A DNA stretch of 64,000 nt, taken from contig CAWCUK010000001.1 of the NCBI GenBank assembly GCA_963798775.1, positions 1,364,001 through 1,428,000 of the forward strand, in the 5' to 3' direction. This DNA is from CAWCUK01 sp963798775 (GTDB lineage: Bacteria > Bacteroidota > Ignavibacteria > Ignavibacteriales > Ignavibacteriaceae). Under the pieces are notes generated by a model. The model was not told the DNA's origin. It was given only the letters and a program-made list of their open reading frames with translations, and made no database searches. Shown here piece by piece: positions 7,522-16,441 of this stretch (its first letter is position 1; each line of letters starts with the position of its first letter). The translations under genes were made by a program, and so were the position numbers.

Positions 7522-7752
7522 TTGCCTGAAGATTCTTATACCACAAAATTATTTCTGCAGGGAGAAAACAGAATTATCCAAAAGGTCGGTGAAGAAGCTA
7601 TTGAAACTGTTATCGCGGCTAAAAATAGAGATAAGAATGAAATAATAAACGAAACCTCAGATTTAATTTTTCATCTTTTTGTTATGCTTGCCGAGCAAGG
7701 AATTGAATTTTCGGAGATCGTAAATAATCTTGAAGGAAGACATAGGAAATAA
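7522..7752 (+). CDS. hisE: Phosphoribosyl-ATP pyrophosphatase (HisE part of a split hisIE)
   Basis: All-alpha MazG-like pyrophosphatase removing diphosphate from phosphoribosyl-ATP. Signature residues are LPEDSYTTKLF, RIIQKVGEEAIETVIAAK and ETSDLIFHLFVMLAEQGI. The earliest start in this frame is TTG 7522, but the coding frame is open further upstream: codons from 7498 read LIKTRKQE, the usual inter-domain linker of HisIE. The native product is therefore most likely a HisI-HisE fusion. It is the last gene of the his operon; no hairpin terminator is evident in the 109 bases that follow. Confidence 0.85.
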   Translation: MPEDSYTTKLFLQGENRIIQKVGEEAIETVIAAKNRDKNEIINETSDLIFHLFVMLAEQGIEFSEIVNNLEGRHRK

Positions 7753-7861
7753 TCGCTCTCCCTTCATCCAATTAGTAATAATTTTTTTAGAAATATTTTT
7801 AGTTTTATCACATTTATTAATTTCAAATACATTTTGATTTATTTATTTCTTATTCTCTTAA

Positions 7862-8284
7862 ATGAAAGAAAAAAATATGTACGCTAAATTTGAGACCGAA
7901 ATCAAAATTCGTCCGGATGATATAGATTTGAATAATCATGTGCATAACACTAAATTTTTAGATTATGTTCTTGCCGCAAGATATGAGCAGATGAAGCATA
8001 ATTACAAAATGTCGATGGATGAATTTCATCGTTTAAATTTTAATTGGGTTGTAAGCACCACACATATTGAGTATAAACGAGCACTAAAATTAGATGATGA
8101 AATTTTTGTCCGTACACAAATCGGTTCAATGGGCGGAGCGCAGTCGAAAGTAAATTTTTGGATTATAAAAAAAGAGAATAATAAAACCGCCGCTGAAGGA
8201 TATATAGTATACACTATGATTTCAATAAAAAGCGGCCGCCCGGCACGAATTCCCGATGAAATAATGGAAAAATATTCTGTTTAA
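7862..8284 (+). CDS. Hotdog-fold acyl-CoA thioesterase (4HBT/YbgC-like)
   Basis: A 140-residue single-domain hotdog protein. The motif IRPDDIDLNNHVHNTKFLDY is the 4HBT active-site region, with aspartate, asparagine and histidine as in YbgC/FadM-type acyl-CoA thioesterases. ARYEQM follows in the long helix. A probable cytoplasmic enzyme hydrolysing acyl-CoA or acyl-ACP; the chain-length preference cannot be told. The in-frame ATG at 7877 is an alternative start. It stands alone 109 bases after the his operon. Confidence 0.8.
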   Translation: MKEKNMYAKFETEIKIRPDDIDLNNHVHNTKFLDYVLAARYEQMKHNYKMSMDEFHRLNFNWVVSTTHIEYKRALKLDDEIFVRTQIGSMGGAQSKVNFWIIKKENNKTAAEGYIVYTMISIKSGRPARIPDEIMEKYSV

Positions 8285-8335
8285 AATATTTTAAATTTTT
8301 ATTCCCGATCCTAAAACTCAAAAGGAAATTTTATT

Positions 8336-9427
8336 ATGCAAGGTTTCTTAGATCAAACTTATTTTGGAAATTCCGTTCAGCTTTATTTAACTGCAGCCGG
8401 AACATTTATTATAAGTTTAACAATAATTTTAATATTTAAAAAAATAATTTTAAGCCGTCTTAATAAATGGGCAGAACGCACCGATACTAAACTGGATGAT
8501 TTTTTAATTCGCGGAATTGAAAAAACAATTCTTCCTTTACTCTACATCGGCGCGCTTTATATAGGCATAAATGTTCTTAAACTGTCTCCCCGGGCTGTGA
8601 GCGTAATTCATATAATTTGGATTATTTTAATTACATTTTTTGCTTTACGAGCCTTCACTTCCGCGCTTAAATTTATGCTCAATGCTTATTTAGCACGTAA
8701 AGGACAAGCATCAAGAGAAAAAGAATTACGCGGAATAATTACTATTCTCAGCATTTTAATTTGGACATTAGGATTTATCTTTCTCTTAAGCAATCTTGGT
8801 TATGATATTTCTGCGGTTATTGCCGGCCTCGGAATAGGCGGTATTGCTATTGCTCTTGCGGCGCAAACTATTTTGGGAGATTTATTCGCTTATTTCGTAA
8901 TCTTTTTCGACCGCCCTTTTGAAATTGGGGATTTTATAATTGTCGGAGATAAATTAGGCGCCGTGGAATATATCGGGATTAAAACTACACGCCTCAGAAG
9001 CCTGGGCGGTGAGCAGCTTGTTTTCTCAAATAAAGATCTTACAAACAGCAGGATACACAATTATAAAAAAATGGAACGGAGAAGAGTTTTATTTAAACTT
9101 GGTGTAATTTATCAAACTCCTCTGGAAAAAGTAAAAGAAATTCCGCCGTTAGTTAGAAAAGCCATTGAAGATCAGAAAGATACCACATTCGATCGCGCGC
9201 ATTTTGCTTCTTACGGAGATTTCAGCCTTAACTTTGAATTTGTTTATTATGTGCATGGAGCCGATTATAATAAATATATGGATACACAGCAGGCAATAAA
9301 TTTTAGAATTTATGAAGAATTTGAAAATCGCGGAATTGAATTTGCTTATCCGACTCAAACTCTTTTCTTAAATAAGGAGAACGGAAACGGGAATATTGAA
9401 GCTTCCTCCGAAGTAGTAAGGGAATAA
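8336..9427 (+). CDS. MscS-family mechanosensitive channel
   Basis: A 363-residue membrane protein with five hydrophobic segments (about 15-40, 65-85, 92-112, 135-155, 160-185). The last contains the glycine/alanine-rich pore helix ISAVIAGLGIGGIAIALAAQ typical of MscS TM3. The beta domain follows with RPFEIGDFIIVGDKLGAVEYIG and the conserved TTRLRSLGGEQLVFSN. It resembles the YnaI/YbdG-like subgroup with extra N-terminal helices. It should release solutes under hypo-osmotic shock. AAAGGAAA lies before the ATG. Confidence 0.9.
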   Translation: MQGFLDQTYFGNSVQLYLTAAGTFIISLTIILIFKKIILSRLNKWAERTDTKLDDFLIRGIEKTILPLLYIGALYIGINVLKLSPRAVSVIHIIWIILITFFALRAFTSALKFMLNAYLARKGQASREKELRGIITILSILIWTLGFIFLLSNLGYDISAVIAGLGIGGIAIALAAQTILGDLFAYFVIFFDRPFEIGDFIIVGDKLGAVEYIGIKTTRLRSLGGEQLVFSNKDLTNSRIHNYKKMERRRVLFKLGVIYQTPLEKVKEIPPLVRKAIEDQKDTTFDRAHFASYGDFSLNFEFVYYVHGADYNKYMDTQQAINFRIYEEFENRGIEFAYPTQTLFLNKENGNGNIEASSEVVRE

Positions 9428-9515
9428 GCTTTATATGAATATTTTTTAATATTCCCCATCGATCTAAATAAAGAGATATTTTTTTAGTTGCTAATTTTTT
9501 TTTCGGGGAGACGTA

Positions 9516-10001
9516 ATGAGAAAATCATCTTTAACTTTATTGTTTATCTCTGCTTCCGTTATTTTATTTTCTTGCGGAGTATCTAAAGATCCTTTGCCGA
9601 ATGAATTTTACGGATTAAAGAGAACAAATAAACTAAGCGGTACCGGAGCAAGGGATTTTGTGGATCAGCTTCATATGAGAAGTGTTGCCGCCGAAAAAAA
9701 TGAAATTGGTTTTTATGACGGGGAAAGAGGGAACGCGGTAATTTATGTTTCTTATTATAAAGATCCGGAAACCGCAACGGATGAAATAAATAAAATGACA
9801 ACAAAAATTTCTCCCGGGAACAGCATGTTCAGCGGTGGTGAAATAAAAAGTATAATCGGTAATCCCGTTTACGAATACTTTGGAATGGGTCAAAATCACT
9901 ACCTGTTTCAAAAATACAAAAAAGTAGTTTGGGTTTCCGCAGATACAAGTTTTGCTGATGGTTTTATTAAAGAGTATCTAAAATATATTTCTAAGGAATA
10001 A
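9516..10001 (+). CDS. Hypothetical lipoprotein
   Basis: A 161-residue protein with a lipoprotein signal: MRKSSLTLLFISASVILFSCG, with the lipobox cysteine at C20. The mature part (STGARDFVDQLH..., VIYVSYYKDPETATDEINKM, HYLFQKYKKVVWVSAD) has a mixed alpha/beta look that I do not recognise. GGGGAG lies 8 bases upstream of the ATG. Gene position between a channel and a secreted amidase suggests an envelope role, but nothing more specific. Confidence 0.75.
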   Translation: MRKSSLTLLFISASVILFSCGVSKDPLPNEFYGLKRTNKLSGTGARDFVDQLHMRSVAAEKNEIGFYDGERGNAVIYVSYYKDPETATDEINKMTTKISPGNSMFSGGEIKSIIGNPVYEYFGMGQNHYLFQKYKKVVWVSADTSFADGFIKEYLKYISKE

Positions 10002-10296
10002 ACCGCAAAACGCTTACTACTCACTTAATCCTCCAAAGTACAATTTGCCTCTAGTTTAATAAAACGGCAAATTATTGAATCCACAGTATTTTCAAAATCG
10101 TACAATTGAACGTCTCACATCTGTAACATTATTAACATTAAGAAATTTAATTCATAATCATTTTAATTTTATACATTTCCTTCCTTTAATGAGAATATTC
10201 TGTTATTATTCTTAATAATTTACCTTGTTATACATTAAACTATGCTGTAATTTTATTATTCATAATTTAGTTCATTTACATAATTTAGGAAAAACT
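10002..10296. other. Intergenic region, 295 bp
   Basis: No open frame with coding character. An 8-bp inverted repeat (AATTTGCC 10042-10049, GGCAAATT 10066-10073) has no T-tract. The rest is AT-rich and presumably holds the promoter of the secreted amidase gene. Confidence 0.5.
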
Positions 10297-12870
10297 ATGA
10301 GAAAAACTTTTCTTACCACTCTCCTTTTATCTCTCATTTTAATCATTCCTTCTTTCGGCCAAAATTCAGCTTTAACAAAAGATTTTGAATTAGCCGCAGC
10401 TAAATATCAAATACCAGTAGATATATTAAAAGCTGTTTCTTATGCCGAAACAAGGTTTTATAATGTTTCTCACGATGATATTTCTTGTACCGGAGCTCCT
10501 CAGGTATACGGAATAATGGGATTAAGAAATGATGATTGGTTCGGTCATTCATTATTGGAAGGAGCCGCATTAATTGGTAAAGACCCTCAAGCTGTTGCCA
10601 CAGATATAAAATCTAATATTTTCGCGGCCGCCGCGCTTTTAAAAAAGTACGCGGATGAATCAAATATAGATCAAAACAATCTAAATTCATGGAAAAGCGT
10701 TATTGAAAAATATTCAGGCATTCCTCAATCGGATATAAAACCGTTTTATTCTTTCGATGTTTTTAAAGTTCTTTCCGAAGGAACTGAAACAAACGGAGTG
10801 GAAATTCAAAAACACCGGGAAATGAATATGGCTGTTTTTGGAGATGATGTTAATCCGAAAAATAAATTAAAAAATATTGAAAATAACGGCGCTGTAAGTT
10901 CACCTAATTCTACTGCTTCTGAAGATTATGATAAAGCAGTTTGGGATCCAAGTCCAAATTATACAGCAAACGCCGTTACCCCGGAATTTTTAGTTGTGCA
11001 TGATACAGAAGGCGGTTTTGCGGGCTCGCTTTCCTGGCTTAAAAATCCACAAGCTCAAGCAAGTTCTCATTATATAATTAGAAGTTCCGACGGATATATT
11101 GTGCAATTGGTTAGAGAAAAAGATAGAGCCTGGCATGCTCGCTGCTGGAATGCATTCAGTATGGGTGTTGAGCATGAAGGATATGTTGCGAATCCCGCTT
11201 ATTTTACAGACGCAATGTATAAATCATCCGCGGCTTTATATAAACATTTTGTTGAAAAATACGGAATACCTGTTAATAGGAATAGAATTATCGGTCATTT
11301 TGAATGGCAGCATCCGGCTTGGGTAAGCTGGGTTAAACAAAATTATCCCGCAATGGATCCGACTTGTAATTCACATACAGATCCCGGCCAATATTGGGAT
11401 TGGAATTATTACTTCACATTAATTGAAGCCGATTCTACAGCACCGGAAGTTATAGCTTATTCTCCTGCTGACCCGGCAGATAGTGTTTGGGCAAACGAAA
11501 AAGTTGTTATTAATTTTAATAAACCGATGAATAATGCATCAACAGAAGCCGCGTTTTCAATTTCTCCTTCTGTAGACGGAAATTTTACATGGGAAGATCA
11601 TGATAAAACTTTAATTTTTACTCCTACATCATTATATAATTTAGCCCAGGTTTATACCGTTACAATAGCTGATAGCGCAATAAGTCTTTTTAACGCAAAA
11701 TTAGATTCCACTTATTCGTTTAGCTTTGTTACGCGTTCTTTCAGTGAACTAAATGTTGAAAATTCTTATCCGGAAATTAATGGTAAAAATATAAGTACAA
11801 GTTTAAAAGTTATAACAACTTTTAATACACCTTTATTATCAAGTACTTTAGCGGGTAATATTCTTTTCCAGGATTCTACAGGCGCCTCTGTTTCCATAAA
11901 AAACGCGACCTATTTTGATGAAGACGGGAAAGGGGTTGTAACATTTTTGCCTTTGGTAAATTTACAGCCGAATGCTGTTTATAAACTTACCTTCAAAAAA
12001 GGGTTGAAAAATATTGTTGGAACCGAGCTTGGAACTGATTATATAATCAATTTTACAACAATGGAAGATAATTTTGTAAAAGGAACGGTTGTAGATAGTT
12101 TTGAATCTATAGGCAATTGGCATGATCCGGAATTTAGCGGAAGCACAATAGGAACTGATCCGGCCGCAACTACTTTTGATATTTCCGGTGAACAAAAAAT
12201 AGACGGAACAAGTTCGGGAAAAATTTCCTATACATTTACCGGCACCGGCGGCGTTTGCAGAGTTTACAATGGAAGCAAACCAAGCGTAGGTGATAATGAC
12301 AGCAGCAGAGTTGGGCTATGGGTAAATGGCGATTTAAGCAACAATTATCTCGAGTTTTGGTTTTATTACAATTCAAACCAGAATGTTTCCGTTAGAGTAG
12401 ATACTTTAAATTGGACCGGGTGGAAGTTTGTTGATATCCCTTTAAGCGCTGTTAACGGCACAGGAGAAAAATTATTCCATAGTGTTGTTATTAAACAAAA
12501 TGATAGCGGCAAAACAAGCGGAACAATTTATATAGACGGTGAACAAGTTTATAATCCTACTCTTTCAGGTGTTGAAGGAAATAACTTTGTATCTGTTCCG
12601 GGCCAATATAAACTGGAACAAAATTATCCGAATCCTTTTAATCCAAGTACAATTATACAGTATCAGATTCCGGAGAATAATTTTGTTACTCTGAAAGTTT
12701 ATGACGTTTTAGGCCGTGAAGTTGCGACGCTTGTAAACGAACAAAAAAATGCTGGAACATACAGGGTTGAATTTAATGCCGGTCAATTAAATCTAACAAG
12801 CGGAGTTTATTTCTATACAATTAAGTCCGGTAATTTTACCGAAACGAAAAAACTTATGTTAATGAAATAA
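10297..12870 (+). CDS. T9SS-exported peptidoglycan hydrolase: lysozyme-like plus amidase domains
   Basis: An 857-residue secreted protein. Domains in order: signal peptide MRKTFLTTLLLSLILIIPSFG; a transglycosylase (SLT)-like region (about 25-150) with candidate catalytic glutamate in VSYAETRF and the GIMGL motif; and an amidase_2/PGRP domain (about 228-370). The amidase domain carries the zinc histidines of VVHDTEGG and GHFEWQHP...HTDPG. Two Ig-like modules follow (STAPEVIAYSPADPADS, then SELNVENSYPEIN), then a jelly-roll-like stretch. The T9SS sorting domain (about 772-857) contains NYPNPFNPSTIIQY, LGREVATLV, GVYFYTIKSG and KKLMLMK. The ATG at 10297 is chosen over 10225 because the signal peptide begins there. 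It probably cuts both glycan and peptide bonds of peptidoglycan outside the cell. Confidence 0.85.
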   Translation: MRKTFLTTLLLSLILIIPSFGQNSALTKDFELAAAKYQIPVDILKAVSYAETRFYNVSHDDISCTGAPQVYGIMGLRNDDWFGHSLLEGAALIGKDPQAVATDIKSNIFAAAALLKKYADESNIDQNNLNSWKSVIEKYSGIPQSDIKPFYSFDVFKVLSEGTETNGVEIQKHREMNMAVFGDDVNPKNKLKNIENNGAVSSPNSTASEDYDKAVWDPSPNYTANAVTPEFLVVHDTEGGFAGSLSWLKNPQAQASSHYIIRSSDGYIVQLVREKDRAWHARCWNAFSMGVEHEGYVANPAYFTDAMYKSSAALYKHFVEKYGIPVNRNRIIGHFEWQHPAWVSWVKQNYPAMDPTCNSHTDPGQYWDWNYYFTLIEADSTAPEVIAYSPADPADSVWANEKVVINFNKPMNNASTEAAFSISPSVDGNFTWEDHDKTLIFTPTSLYNLAQVYTVTIADSAISLFNAKLDSTYSFSFVTRSFSELNVENSYPEINGKNISTSLKVITTFNTPLLSSTLAGNILFQDSTGASVSIKNATYFDEDGKGVVTFLPLVNLQPNAVYKLTFKKGLKNIVGTELGTDYIINFTTMEDNFVKGTVVDSFESIGNWHDPEFSGSTIGTDPAATTFDISGEQKIDGTSSGKISYTFTGTGGVCRVYNGSKPSVGDNDSSRVGLWVNGDLSNNYLEFWFYYNSNQNVSVRVDTLNWTGWKFVDIPLSAVNGTGEKLFHSVVIKQNDSGKTSGTIYIDGEQVYNPTLSGVEGNNFVSVPGQYKLEQNYPNPFNPSTIIQYQIPENNFVTLKVYDVLGREVATLVNEQKNAGTYRVEFNAGQLNLTSGVYFYTIKSGNFTETKKLMLMK

Positions 12871-12895
12871 ATTAATTTGAGTTATTATTCTTTTT

Positions 12896-12929
12896 AAGAG
12901 GAGCTAATTATTTGGCTCCTCTTTTTTTT
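12896..12929 (+). terminator. Intrinsic terminator after the secreted amidase
   Basis: AAGAGGAGC (12896-12904) pairs perfectly with GCTCCTCTT (12915-12923) and runs into TTTTTT. It starts 26 bases after the stop codon. Confidence 0.85.
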
Positions 12930-13032
12930 GTTATTTTTCGCAAAAAAATTAGTGAGCATTCTCAGCAAGAAATTTTTCTTACTTATTTATATTTATTTTA
13001 ACTATAAGTAAAATCATTAGAGAAGAAAAATT

Positions 13033-14022
13033 TTGCTATTTAAAAATGTGATAAATAATTCGTTGAAAAATATCCTTGTTTCTTATCCAATAAAAATAGA
13101 TGAAAAACTTTCTGCTTTTATTTTAAAAAATAAAATTACCAGCATTCGAAGATTCAAAAATTTATTTTTATCAGAAGCAAATAAAAAAGAAGGCAAAACC
13201 TTTATATGGATAAATAATCCCCAATACAGTTTTGATATTTCAGCTTTGGAAGATTATAATAAACTTTTTCTGCAGAGCGTTCCGATATTTATAAGCGGTT
13301 GCAATGAAAGGCTCGCGCATTTTTTTCAACGAAAAAATTTTGAAATTTTGAAAGTGGGACAGGAAGCGGTTCTTCATTTTAATAAAAATCATTTCGGTAA
13401 AAAGTCAATAAAAGAGCTGATTAGAGCAGGTAAAAAAAATAATTTAATTGAAGAATTAATATTTTCCGAAGATAATTATTATAAACTTGAGGAATTCAAA
13501 AAACATTGCGCCCACGGTGATGAACCACAGCTAAAACATTTTTTTAATGATGTGTTTCGGCCGAATAACCGGCTGATGATTTTAAAAAACAAATCGGGTT
13601 TTTGGCTGGGAGGAATTTTATTCTCTTGTGTTGACGATAAAAAAGTGAGAACCGATCTTCTGCTTAGAAGAAAAAATGCGCCGCGAGGAGTTATGGAAGC
13701 ATTAATTAAAGGAATTTTCGACAAACTTAAAAATGAAAATTACAAGACATGGAGTTTAGGGGAAGTTCCTTACGTTGTTTATGGTTCTAAAATTTTTTCA
13801 AAAGAATTTTTAATAAATTTCGCGGGAAGAAAACTTAGATTCGCCTATAATTATTTGGGCTTATATAATTTTAAAAATAAATTTAACCCCGAATGGGGAA
13901 CAACTTATATTTGCTGCAAACCAAAGTTAAGTTTAGGGACTATCGTTAAGGTTTCATGGATGAGTAATTTGGTAAAACTGATAATTAAAAAAGCTTTCCG
14001 AAAATTTTTCCGCCTAGCGTAA
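13033..14022 (+). CDS. DUF2156-like (phosphatidylglycerol lysyltransferase C-domain-like) protein
   Basis: A 329-residue soluble protein. The middle (FGKKSIKELIRAGKKNNLIEE, SCVDDKKVRTDLLLRRKNAPRGVMEALI) and the end (YLGLYNFKNKFNPEWGTTYIC) match the GNAT-like DUF2156 domain found at the C-terminus of MprF/LPG synthetases, whose hallmark is an aromatic-FKxKFxPxW motif. There is no membrane domain, so it is a stand-alone acyltransferase-like protein; the substrate is unknown. The TTG at 13033 is the furthest start; a GTG at 13048 is an alternative. Downstream, an oxidoreductase gene follows after 43 bases on the same strand. Confidence 0.6.
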   Translation: MLFKNVINNSLKNILVSYPIKIDEKLSAFILKNKITSIRRFKNLFLSEANKKEGKTFIWINNPQYSFDISALEDYNKLFLQSVPIFISGCNERLAHFFQRKNFEILKVGQEAVLHFNKNHFGKKSIKELIRAGKKNNLIEELIFSEDNYYKLEEFKKHCAHGDEPQLKHFFNDVFRPNNRLMILKNKSGFWLGGILFSCVDDKKVRTDLLLRRKNAPRGVMEALIKGIFDKLKNENYKTWSLGEVPYVVYGSKIFSKEFLINFAGRKLRFAYNYLGLYNFKNKFNPEWGTTYICCKPKLSLGTIVKVSWMSNLVKLIIKKAFRKFFRLA

Positions 14023-14065
14023 TTAATGTTTTTATCTCACTATAAATCGCATTTCTTGGTATATA

Positions 14066-15295
14066 ATGAAAAACTTAAAAATAACAATAATAGGCGGCGG
14101 TGCGGCAGGATTTTTTGCGGCTATAAATTACGCCGAAAAAAATAAAAATGATGAAGTGGTAATTTTAGAAAAAACCAACAAAGTTTTATCCAAAGTTAAA
14201 ATTTCCGGCGGCGGAAGATGCAATGTAACAAATTCTTGTTTTGAACCTGCGGAACTTATAAAATTTTATCCGCGTGGATCAAAAGCTCTACTCGGTCCGT
14301 TTACTTTTTTTCATCCGAAAGATACAGTTCAATGGTTTGAAAAAAGAGGTGTGAAATTAAAAAGAGAAGCTGATAATAGAATATTTCCCATTTCGGATGA
14401 TTCGCAGACTATTGTGGATTGCTTGATTGATTCAGCTAATAATGCAGGAATTATTATTAAGCTGAATTCCGGAGTTAAAGAAATTATTTCTTTAAAAGAA
14501 GAAGATGAGAAGAACTGGGAAATTAAATTAAAGGACGGGGAAAAAATATATTCCGATAAGATAATTATCGCTTCCGGCAGCAGCTCTCATATTTGGGAGA
14601 TTTTAAAACAATTGGGGCATAAAATTCAACCTCCGGTTCCTTCGCTTTTTACTTTTAATATAAATGATCCGCGGTTAAAAAATCTTGCAGGCGTTTCTTT
14701 TAATCAAGTAAATATTTCTGTTGAAAACAAAAAATTAAAAGCTGATGGAGCGTTATTAATAACTCATTGGGGGTTAAGCGGCCCCGCGGTGTTAAAGCTT
14801 TCTGCTTGGGGTGCTAGAACTTTTAACGAACTGAATTATAAATTTAATATAATTGTAAATTTTGTTCCAGAATTAAATGAAGAAGCTGTGCTAAAAGAAT
14901 TAAATTTATATAAAGGAAAACACCCGAAAAAGTCTGCTTCTTCAAGCGCGCTTTTTAATCTTCCTTTAAGATTTTGGGAACAAATAATTGAACATCTAAA
15001 TTTGCGGAATTTAAAATGGAATGATTTATCAAAAAAAGAAATTCACAATCTTGCGATGGAATTAATTTACGCAAGATATTCTGTAAACGGTAAAAGTACT
15101 TTTAAAGAAGAGTTTGTTACTTGCGGCGGAGTATCACTAAAAGAAGTAAATTTCAAAACTATGGAAAGTAAAATTCATAAAAATCTTTTCTTCTCGGGAG
15201 AAGTTTTAGATATTGATGCTATTACCGGTGGATTTAATTTTCAAGCCGCGTGGACGACAGCCTGGATTGCGGCTAATTCAATTTTGAATAATTAA
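14066..15295 (+). CDS. FAD-dependent oxidoreductase, HI0933/YhiN (BaiN) family
   Basis: A 409-residue flavoprotein. The N-terminal dinucleotide-binding loop IIGGGAAGFFAAINYAE is followed by the family signature KVKISGGGRCNVTNSC. The central domain holds IASGSSSHIWEILKQLGH and LLITHWGLSGPAVLKLSAWGAR, and the FAD-closing C-terminus is FFSGEVLDIDAITGGFNFQAAWTTAW. It is full length for the family. BaiN-type members reduce unsaturated ring ketones in some gut bacteria; the role of most members is unknown. It converges on hemH, with stops 6 bases apart. Confidence 0.85.
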   Translation: MKNLKITIIGGGAAGFFAAINYAEKNKNDEVVILEKTNKVLSKVKISGGGRCNVTNSCFEPAELIKFYPRGSKALLGPFTFFHPKDTVQWFEKRGVKLKREADNRIFPISDDSQTIVDCLIDSANNAGIIIKLNSGVKEIISLKEEDEKNWEIKLKDGEKIYSDKIIIASGSSSHIWEILKQLGHKIQPPVPSLFTFNINDPRLKNLAGVSFNQVNISVENKKLKADGALLITHWGLSGPAVLKLSAWGARTFNELNYKFNIIVNFVPELNEEAVLKELNLYKGKHPKKSASSSALFNLPLRFWEQIIEHLNLRNLKWNDLSKKEIHNLAMELIYARYSVNGKSTFKEEFVTCGGVSLKEVNFKTMESKIHKNLFFSGEVLDIDAITGGFNFQAAWTTAWIAANSILNN

Positions 15296-15301
15296 ATATT
15301 T

Positions 15302-16327
15302 TTATTTCTTCCCAACTTGCTCTAACACCATATTTTTTAATGTGTCAATCCACATTGGGTGATCATTTAAACTTTCTACAAGTTGTATTTTTTCACCGCC
15401 GTTTTCTTCAAATATTTTTTGATATTCATAACATATTTCAACAGTGGTTTCAAGACAATCGGCAACAAACGCCGGACTGAATACCAGAAGTTTTTTAGCG
15501 CCCTTTTTAGCTTGTTCAATTACTATTTTATCGGAAAAAGGCTCAAGCCATTTCTTATCTAATCTTGATTGAAAACAAACAGTATATTTTTCCTTCGGAA
15601 TATTCAATCTTTCTGCCAAAAGTCGCGTAGTAGCGTAACACACGGCTTTATAGCAAAATTTATTTTCATCCGTTATTTCGTTTTCACAATTATGATCTTT
15701 ACATGGTTTTCCGTCAATATAAACCTTATCCACCTGTCTCACCGGCAATCCGTGATAGCTGAATAATACATGATCATACTCATTAATTTTATATTTTTTT
15801 GCGCGCTCAATTATTGTATTTAAATAACCTTTGTTGTCATAAAATTGACTTATTACCTTCAGCTCAGGAATTACCCACCAACCGCTTATAATTTTTATAG
15901 CTTTATCAACCGCAGAGCCGCCGCTGGCGGAAGCATATTGCGGAAACATAGGAATAATTACTATTCTTTCATACTGTCGCTTTCTCATTTTCTCCAGTAC
16001 ATCATCAAGACTTGGGTTTTGATATCGCATTGCTAATTCAACCTCAAAATCATCACCTAATTCTTGCTGTAGTTTATTTTTAACATTTTCGCTGTAAATT
16101 AAAAGCGGCGAGCCTTCTTTCGTCCATAACCTTTGATAAATTTTTGCTGATTTTGGCGCACGAAATGGGACTATTATTACATTTACTAAAAATTTTCTAA
16201 GAAGCCAGGGAATATCAATTACTCGGGGATCATTTAAAAATTCCGATAAATACTTCCTGACATCGGCAACGGAGGGACTATCCGGTGTGCCCAGTTGAAC
16301 TAATAAAACGCCGGTACTTGGTTTCAT
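15302..16327 (-). CDS. hemH: Ferrochelatase (HemH)
   Basis: Inserts iron into the porphyrin to make haem (ferrochelatase or coproporphyrin ferrochelatase). The 341 residues include GVLLVQLGTPDSP at the start, the MRYQNPS segment, the metal-binding VLFSYHGLPVRQVDK and the closing CLETTVEICYEYQKIFEENGG. The catalytic histidine is in SYHGLP, and the acidic partner is in the ADCLETTVEI segment. No other haem gene is adjacent. It is read from its own region upstream of 16327, divergent from nothing nearby and convergent with the flavoprotein gene. Confidence 0.95.
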   Translation of the reverse strand: MKPSTGVLLVQLGTPDSPSVADVRKYLSEFLNDPRVIDIPWLLRKFLVNVIIVPFRAPKSAKIYQRLWTKEGSPLLIYSENVKNKLQQELGDDFEVELAMRYQNPSLDDVLEKMRKRQYERIVIIPMFPQYASASGGSAVDKAIKIISGWWVIPELKVISQFYDNKGYLNTIIERAKKYKINEYDHVLFSYHGLPVRQVDKVYIDGKPCKDHNCENEITDENKFCYKAVCYATTRLLAERLNIPKEKYTVCFQSRLDKKWLEPFSDKIVIEQAKKGAKKLLVFSPAFVADCLETTVEICYEYQKIFEENGGEKIQLVESLNDHPMWIDTLKNMVLEQVGKK

Positions 16328-16441
16328 AACTCAAATATATTTTTAATTAAAACGTAAATATAATATTTGCGGTTGTTTTTTATAAGGAATAAAAATATTT
16401 TATTTCAGAATAATGATTTTTTGCGGAAATAATTCTAATCT

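Noticed and set aside
10042..10073. Inverted repeat AATTTGCC/GGCAAATT as a terminator of the lipoprotein gene
   Set aside because: Only 8 bp with a 16-base loop and no T-tract on either side.
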